This document shows, piece by piece, positions 5,490 to 8,691 of a stretch of DNA of 8,691 nucleotides; position 1 is the first letter of the stretch, and every line of letters starts with the position of its first letter. Location: NCBI GenBank assembly GCA_948902155.1, contig CAQVQZ010000088.1, positions 1 through 8,691 of the forward strand. Direction: 5' to 3'. A program made the translations under genes and the position numbers. The stretch comes from an uncultured Oscillibacter sp. GTDB lineage: Bacteria > Bacillota_A > Clostridia > Oscillospirales > Oscillospiraceae. The notes under the pieces were generated by a model that was not told where the DNA came from, ran no database searches, and saw only the letters and a program-made list of their open reading frames with translations.

Positions 5490-6064
5490 CCCTGGGGCAC
5501 CTCCTTTTGCAGCTGAATCAGAATGCTGGCCTGAACCGGGGCGCTGACGTCGGCGGGCGCGCCCTCCGTCTGGGTGGTGGCGGCGGTGTTCACCATGGTA
5601 TAGGCCACGATGGGGGACGCCTCCAGGGCGTTGACGATCTGGGCGGTCTGGGCCAGGGTCACGCCGGAAAACTGGAGCTGGACCGTGCTGCCGCTGATGG
5701 ACAGCGCGTCCATGGAGGCGGAGGCCCCCACGGCCTTGTCCAGCAGGGCCAGGACCTCCATGCGGTCAATGAGGTCCCGCTCTTCGTCGGTGGCGGAGTA
5801 GCGGCTGTAGCGCTCCCAGACCTCGCCGTAGTCCGCCAGCTCCAGGGTGAGGCTGTCCAGCTGCTCCTCCGCGGCGGTCAGGGCCCGCTGGGCCTGGACG
5901 GTCTCCATCCAGACGTCGTAAACCAGGAACTTGCCCAGGCCCAGGAGGCAGACCAGGGCGAAGAGCACATACAGCGCGATGGTGGCCGGTTTCGTGGTAC
6001 GGTCGGGCTTGTAGAAGAGGTTCATGGACCGCTTGGCGGGGTAAGACGCTTTTCGTTTGCTCAT
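5486..6064 (-). CDS. pilN: PilN-like type IV pilus inner-membrane protein
   Basis: Predicted partner of PilM (cytoplasmic side) and PilO (membrane and outer side). The 192 residues begin with a basic cytoplasmic tail containing SMNLFYKP (13-20), which resembles the short INLLP-type segment by which PilN binds PilM. Then come one membrane helix (TIALYVLFALVCLLGLGKFLVYDV, about 28-51), a coiled-coil-like region (55-110), and a ferredoxin-like domain with MDALSISGSTVQLQFSGV (118-135) and a final strand ASILIQLQKEV (179-189). The Thr/Ala/Pro stretch TTQTEGAPADVSAPV before the last strand is probably a surface loop. The start ATG at 6062-6064 has GGGAGGG 7 bases upstream and lies one base after the pilM stop. 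A longer frame up to 6298 lies within pilM and is rejected. The stop is joined to pilO by ATGA. Confidence 0.83.
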   Translation of the reverse strand: MSKRKASYPAKRSMNLFYKPDRTTKPATIALYVLFALVCLLGLGKFLVYDVWMETVQAQRALTAAEEQLDSLTLELADYGEVWERYSRYSATDEERDLIDRMEVLALLDKAVGASASMDALSISGSTVQLQFSGVTLAQTAQIVNALEASPIVAYTMVNTAATTQTEGAPADVSAPVQASILIQLQKEVPQG

Positions 6065-6065
6065 C

Positions 6066-7049
6066 TCATTTCCCTCCCATGGCCGCTCCGGCGGCGAAAA
6101 CGCCCGCAGAGGCGGCCGTTCCCCCGGCCTCCGGCGGAAGGTCCGCCGGGTCCAGCAGGGGCAGGCCCACCGTGTTCTCGATGCTCTGCCGCAGCAGGGG
6201 CAGGGCCGCGCCGCCGCCCACCAGGTAAACGCCGTCAAGGCTGCTGGAACGGTAGGTGAACTGGTAGAAGTTGATGACCTTGAGGATTTCCACGGCAATG
6301 CGGTCGCAGACCTCCGCGATGGCCGGGAGGGTCAGGACGTCCTGAAAGTTCGAGGTCTTGTAGGTGTTGGAGAGGAAGGGGTCCACCCCCATCTCGTTGG
6401 CCACGATGGTATCCAGGTTCCGCCCGCCCAGGGCGATTTGCCGGGTGGCCTGGACCCGGTCCCGCCAGACCACCGTGATGCGGGTGAACTGGTGCCCCAG
6501 GTCAATGAAGCAGAATTCCTCCGCCCCCGCGCCCCGGGCCTGGCAGAGCTGAATCAGCGCCATTTCCTGGGGAAGGACGGTTTTCAGGCGGATGCCCGCA
6601 TGGGCGAACATCCGGGCGTACTCCGCCAGGGTCTGCTTCGCCGCCACCGCAGCCATCATGGGCACGCCCTGGGCCTCGTCGTCCCCCTCGGCGGAGGCGC
6701 AGACGGCGTAATCGCAGTGATATTGGTCCGCCACGCCCTGGATGAAGTCCGAAAACTCATAGGGCAGGTTCAGCAAAAGCTGCTCCGTGGTCATCCGGGG
6801 CATGGTCACCAGGCGGCAAATTACCTGGCTGGGGGGCAGCGCCAGCGCCGCCCGGCCCCGGGGGAGGGACAAGTCCTTTTTCGCCTGCTTCAAAAACTGG
6901 GCGAAGGCGTGAGGCAGGACGATGGCTCCCGTGCCGTCCACCATGTTCTCCGGCAGGCGGAGCTCCTCAATCCGGGTCTCGCTGCCCCGGAGCACCGCGA
7001 TTTTCAGGCTGCTGCTGCCGATGTCAAATCCCAGCCGTGTGTTTCCCAT
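6066..7049 (-). CDS. pilM: PilM, actin-like type IV pilus assembly ATPase-fold protein
   Basis: Cytoplasmic actin-like protein that binds the PilN tail and couples the motor to the membrane platform. The 327 residues match PilM length and carry the actin-family nucleotide motifs: GFDIGSSSLKIAVL (7-20, phosphate 1), FIDLGHQFTR (181-190, phosphate 2), and YLVGGGAALP (275-284, adenosine). The FtsA-like character also shows in QIALGGRNLDTIVANEMGV (204-222). There is no membrane segment. The start ATG at 7047-7049 follows GGAGGAGG with a 5-base gap. A longer frame to 7196 would add an N-terminal stretch encoded by the structured spacer and has no actin-like content, so it is rejected. This is the first gene of the tightly packed pilM-pilN-pilO unit. 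No clear promoter is seen directly upstream, so it may be read from the pilD promoter. Confidence is high. Confidence 0.92.
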   Translation of the reverse strand: MGNTRLGFDIGSSSLKIAVLRGSETRIEELRLPENMVDGTGAIVLPHAFAQFLKQAKKDLSLPRGRAALALPPSQVICRLVTMPRMTTEQLLLNLPYEFSDFIQGVADQYHCDYAVCASAEGDDEAQGVPMMAAVAAKQTLAEYARMFAHAGIRLKTVLPQEMALIQLCQARGAGAEEFCFIDLGHQFTRITVVWRDRVQATRQIALGGRNLDTIVANEMGVDPFLSNTYKTSNFQDVLTLPAIAEVCDRIAVEILKVINFYQFTYRSSSLDGVYLVGGGAALPLLRQSIENTVGLPLLDPADLPPEAGGTAASAGVFAAGAAMGGK

Positions 7050-7229
7050 AGGTTCCTCCTCCATACGTTTTCTTGGAAGACTGTAACGACACTTGGCTTC
7101 GCTCCGCGAAGCCTTAGTGGAGTACGTCCCCGAAGGGGAAAAAGTATCAAAAAGAACTTTCGCTCGCTCTGCGGCTTTGGGTTCGGTCTGCCGCACGGCG
7201 GCGGGAGAAAGTGCTTGTTGAGGCTTTTT
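7050..7229. other. Structured spacer between pilD and pilM
   Basis: 180 bases without a gene. It has GGCTTCGC-TCC-GCGAAGCC (7095-7113, perfect 8-bp stem) and TCCCC-GAA-GGGGA (7127-7139, 5-bp stem). Neither is followed by a U-run on the minus strand, so neither looks like a terminator for pilD. The frame continuing upstream from pilM is open through it. Its style resembles intergenic repeat sequences that I recall from clostridial genomes, but I cannot confirm copies. It might be an insertion, an mRNA processing site, or simply a leader. Confidence 0.45.
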
Positions 7230-8006
7230 TTACAATAAGCTGAAATACCACTCTAATAAGGGGCCGCCGCAACATACGGTGAGGAGCGCGGCCGCCGCCA
7301 GGAAGGGGCCGAAGGGCATGGCGGTTCCCCGTCTGCCGCCGGTGAGCGCCGCCCACAGGAGGCCCAGGAGGCACGCCGCCAGCAGCGTCAGGAACAGCTC
7401 CGCCCAGGTCAGGTACAGCGCCAGGACGAACAGCAGCTTGATGTCTCCGCCGCCCATGGCCTCCCGGCCCAGGAGCTTTTCCAGCAGCAGCACCAGGGCC
7501 AGCAGCGCCGCCGGGACGGCGCAGGCTGTCACCGCCGCCAGGGCTTCCCGGACCCCGTGGCCCAGGATGAAAAACCATACCGCCCGGTTCGCCGCCAGCA
7601 GGAGCAGCAGCTTGTCCGGAATGAGCCGCGCCGCCCAGTCCGTCAGGCTCAGGGCCAGCAGGAGGAAGGCCCATGCCAGCCACTGCCCCAGCTCCGGCTC
7701 CAGGCCGAAGCGCACCCCCAGGCACACGAACGCCGCCGCGCCCGCCAGCTCGGAAACCAGACACCCGGCGGGGATGCGCTCCCCGCAGTAGCGGCACCGG
7801 CCCCGGCGGAACAGGAAGCTGAACACCGGGACCAAGTCCCGCGCCCCCAGCGTGCGCCCGCAGGAGCCGCACCGGGACCGCCCCGCGAAGGGATGGGGGT
7901 CCCCCCCGGCCCAGCGGGAGGCGGCGCAGTCCAAAAAGCTGCCGGACACTGCGCCGAGGACGGCCAGCCAGAAGCAGAGGTATGCCGTTATGAGCTGTTC
8001 TTCCAT
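7230..8006 (-). CDS. pilD: Type IV prepilin peptidase (PilD-like, A24 family)
   Basis: Polytopic inner-membrane aspartic protease that cleaves the leader of prepilins and N-methylates the new first residue. The 258 residues have the full family layout: SGSFLDC (21-27; usually GSFLN), a zinc-ribbon-like pair CGSCG (46-50) and CRYCG (71-75), then several hydrophobic helices. Catalytic aspartates are D123 in LTDWAARLIPD and D188 in MGGGDIK, with PFGPFL (231-236) following, a conserved motif. The methyltransferase activity is usually linked to the four-Cys domain, which is present, so both activities are likely. The ATG at 8004-8006 has GGGGAGA 4 bases upstream, slightly close. Its promoter is at 8130-8158, with a leader of about 117 bases. 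It lies upstream of pilM in the same direction. No pilin substrate gene is in the window. Confidence is high. Confidence 0.92.
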   Translation of the reverse strand: MEEQLITAYLCFWLAVLGAVSGSFLDCAASRWAGGDPHPFAGRSRCGSCGRTLGARDLVPVFSFLFRRGRCRYCGERIPAGCLVSELAGAAAFVCLGVRFGLEPELGQWLAWAFLLLALSLTDWAARLIPDKLLLLLAANRAVWFFILGHGVREALAAVTACAVPAALLALVLLLEKLLGREAMGGGDIKLLFVLALYLTWAELFLTLLAACLLGLLWAALTGGRRGTAMPFGPFLAAAALLTVCCGGPLLEWYFSLL

Positions 8007-8129
8007 AAGGTCTCCCCGCTTCCCAGAAGGCGTTCTCCGGACCGTCCCGGACCATGGGCCCGGAGGGTAGGGGGGAGGTCGGGCGGCACGGATTCGGCGG
8101 GGCGGCCCGGAGAGCGCTTCCTGGAAGTA

Positions 8130-8158
8130 ATTGTAACATAAAATTTACGGTTCGTCGA
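8130..8158 (-). promoter_or_regulatory. Promoter of pilD
   Basis: On the minus strand TGTTACAAT gives an extended -10 (TACAAT, plus bases 8130-8135). TCGACG (8153-8158), four of six to consensus, stands 17 bases upstream. The start would be near 8123. Its -35 abuts that of the divergent DUF559 promoter. Confidence 0.55.
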
Positions 8159-8159
8159 G

Positions 8160-8188
8160 TTGATATCGTCTGGATTCTGTGGTATATC
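8160..8188 (+). promoter_or_regulatory. Promoter of the DUF559 gene
   Basis: TTGATA (8160-8165) and TATATC (8183-8188) are 17 bases apart, with TG one base before the -10 (extended -10). The start would be near 8195, only about six bases before the first candidate ATG, so the transcript would be nearly leaderless. Confidence 0.55.
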
Positions 8189-8200
8189 TTGGCATGGGTG

Positions 8201-8590
8201 ATGAATATGAAGATACTGCCTCGTGACAAAGGACAAAAACCGCATTCCTCACAGCTCCGGAACGAACCGACGCCCCAGGAGCGGCATTTATGGTATGATT
8301 TTCTGCGTACCGCCTCGCCGCGGTGGAACCGCCAGAGAATCATTGGCGAATATATCGTCGATTTCTTCTGCCGGAAAGCGGACCTGGTCGTGGAGCTGGA
8401 CGGATGCCAGCACTACGACGAACACGGTTTGATCGAGTACGATCAAGAGCGCACGGCGTTTCTGGAAGCCCTGGGGCTGAAGGTCTTGCGGTTCACCAAT
8501 ACGGAAGTCGAAAAAGAGTTCGCGGAGGTTTGCCGCCTTATCGAGGCGGAAGTGGAGCAACGGCTGCTTTCGCAGACTCCGCAGAACTAA
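8201..8590 (+). CDS. DUF559 protein, PD-(D/E)XK endonuclease-like
   Basis: Small protein of the DUF559 family, related to the very-short-patch-repair endonuclease fold; its cellular role is not established. From the ATG at 8201 it has 129 residues. Family segments in order: SSQLRNEPTPQERHLWYDFLR (about 16-36), RQRIIGEYIVDFFC (44-57, D54), KADLVVELDGCQHY (59-72, with E66 and D68 as putative active-site acids), and LEALGLKVLRFTNTEV (88-103). These cover the full family domain, so the gene looks intact. There is no strong ribosome site; an in-frame ATG at 8207 is an equal candidate, giving 127 residues. The frame extending upstream to 8054 runs through both promoters and is rejected. It is divergent from pilD. 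No methyltransferase or toxin-type neighbour is visible, so a restriction role is not supported. It has more AT-rich codon use at its 5' end than its pil neighbours, which fits acquisition by transfer but does not prove it. Confidence 0.87.
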   Translation: MNMKILPRDKGQKPHSSQLRNEPTPQERHLWYDFLRTASPRWNRQRIIGEYIVDFFCRKADLVVELDGCQHYDEHGLIEYDQERTAFLEALGLKVLRFTNTEVEKEFAEVCRLIEAEVEQRLLSQTPQN

Positions 8591-8591
8591 G

Positions 8592-8625
8592 GCCCCTTTG
8601 GAAAGGGGCTCCGCCCGGAGGGCGG
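8592..8625. other. Tandem hairpins downstream of the DUF559 gene
   Basis: GCCCCTTT-GG-AAAGGGGC (8592-8609) and CCGCCC-GGA-GGGCGG (8611-8625) form two perfect stems directly after the stop codon. There is no T-run, so they are poor intrinsic terminators on their own. A 7-base inverted pair, ATTGTTC at 8631-8637 and GAACAAT at 8685-8691, lies beyond. This could be the start of a repeat cut by the window edge. I see no gene in 8591-8691. Confidence 0.45.
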
Positions 8626-8691
8626 TGGGGATTGTTCGCAGGGGCTTTCTTCGATTGCTGGTCCGGCGGTAGAAGGACCTTGGAGAACAAT

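Noticed and set aside
7050..7196. N-terminal extension of PilM
   Set aside because: The extra residues come from the structured spacer; the ATG at 7049 has an excellent ribosome site and starts right before the actin-like motif.
6057..7238. 393-residue plus-strand open frame
   Set aside because: Opposite pilM; composition is that of a GC-rich antisense frame, with no domain.
7147..8343. 398-residue minus-strand open frame
   Set aside because: Out of frame over pilD, Gly/Pro/Arg-rich, and it would cross both promoters at 8130-8188.
8201..8590. DUF559 gene as part of a restriction or defence system
   Set aside because: No methyltransferase, helicase or toxin-type partner is visible; DUF559 genes are often solitary.
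1..8691. CRISPR array, tRNA, rRNA or transposase genes
   Set aside because: No regular direct repeats with spacers, no cloverleaf or rRNA-like sequence, and no transposase frame were found.

Overview
The window is high-GC, densely packed DNA, most likely from a Gram-positive Clostridia (Oscillospiraceae-like) chromosome. The argument is the gene content: a cell-wall gene next to an aminoacyl-tRNA synthetase gene, a type IV pilus set with PilM/PilN/PilO-type proteins but no outer-membrane partners (PilP/PilQ), extracytoplasmic-lysozyme-type genes, and Firmicute-style Shine-Dalgarno sites and intrinsic terminators. The genus is not determined; that placement is inference.

Left block (1-1896, minus strand): a housekeeping operon murI - DUF1934 - argS, read leftwards from a good promoter at 1868-1896. 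murI (D-glutamate for peptidoglycan) overlaps the DUF1934 gene by 14 bases, and argS runs off the left edge after 113 codons. Between the DUF1934 gene and argS sits a 166-base fold-back element (372-537) with 21-base inverted termini matching at 20 positions. It looks like a MITE-type insertion inside the operon.

Second block (1931-2481, plus strand): one divergent gene for an unrecognised acidic 137-residue protein, with its own extended -10 promoter and a strong intrinsic terminator.

Third block (2525-4616, minus strand): a metallo-beta-lactamase-fold hydrolase with an altered metal-binding motif, and a membrane-anchored GH25 (lysozyme-type) glycosidase. A second, smaller fold-back repeat (3493-3615) lies between them.

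Fourth block (4828-8158, minus strand): type IV pilus genes. A prepilin peptidase gene (pilD-like) with its own promoter is followed, after a 180-base structured spacer, by tightly coupled pilM-pilN-pilO ending at a 12-bp-stem terminator. PilM, PilN and PilO would form the inner-membrane platform; PilD would process pilins. No pilin, PilB/PilT ATPase or PilC gene is visible here, so these must lie elsewhere.

Right edge (8160-8691, plus strand): a DUF559 (PD-(D/E)XK nuclease-like) gene divergent from pilD, with a promoter abutting that of pilD, followed by tandem hairpins. I see no RNA genes, CRISPR array, transposase or prophage genes. No clearly new multi-gene system is evident. The most unusual material is the non-coding fold-back elements and the divergent pilD/DUF559 promoter region.
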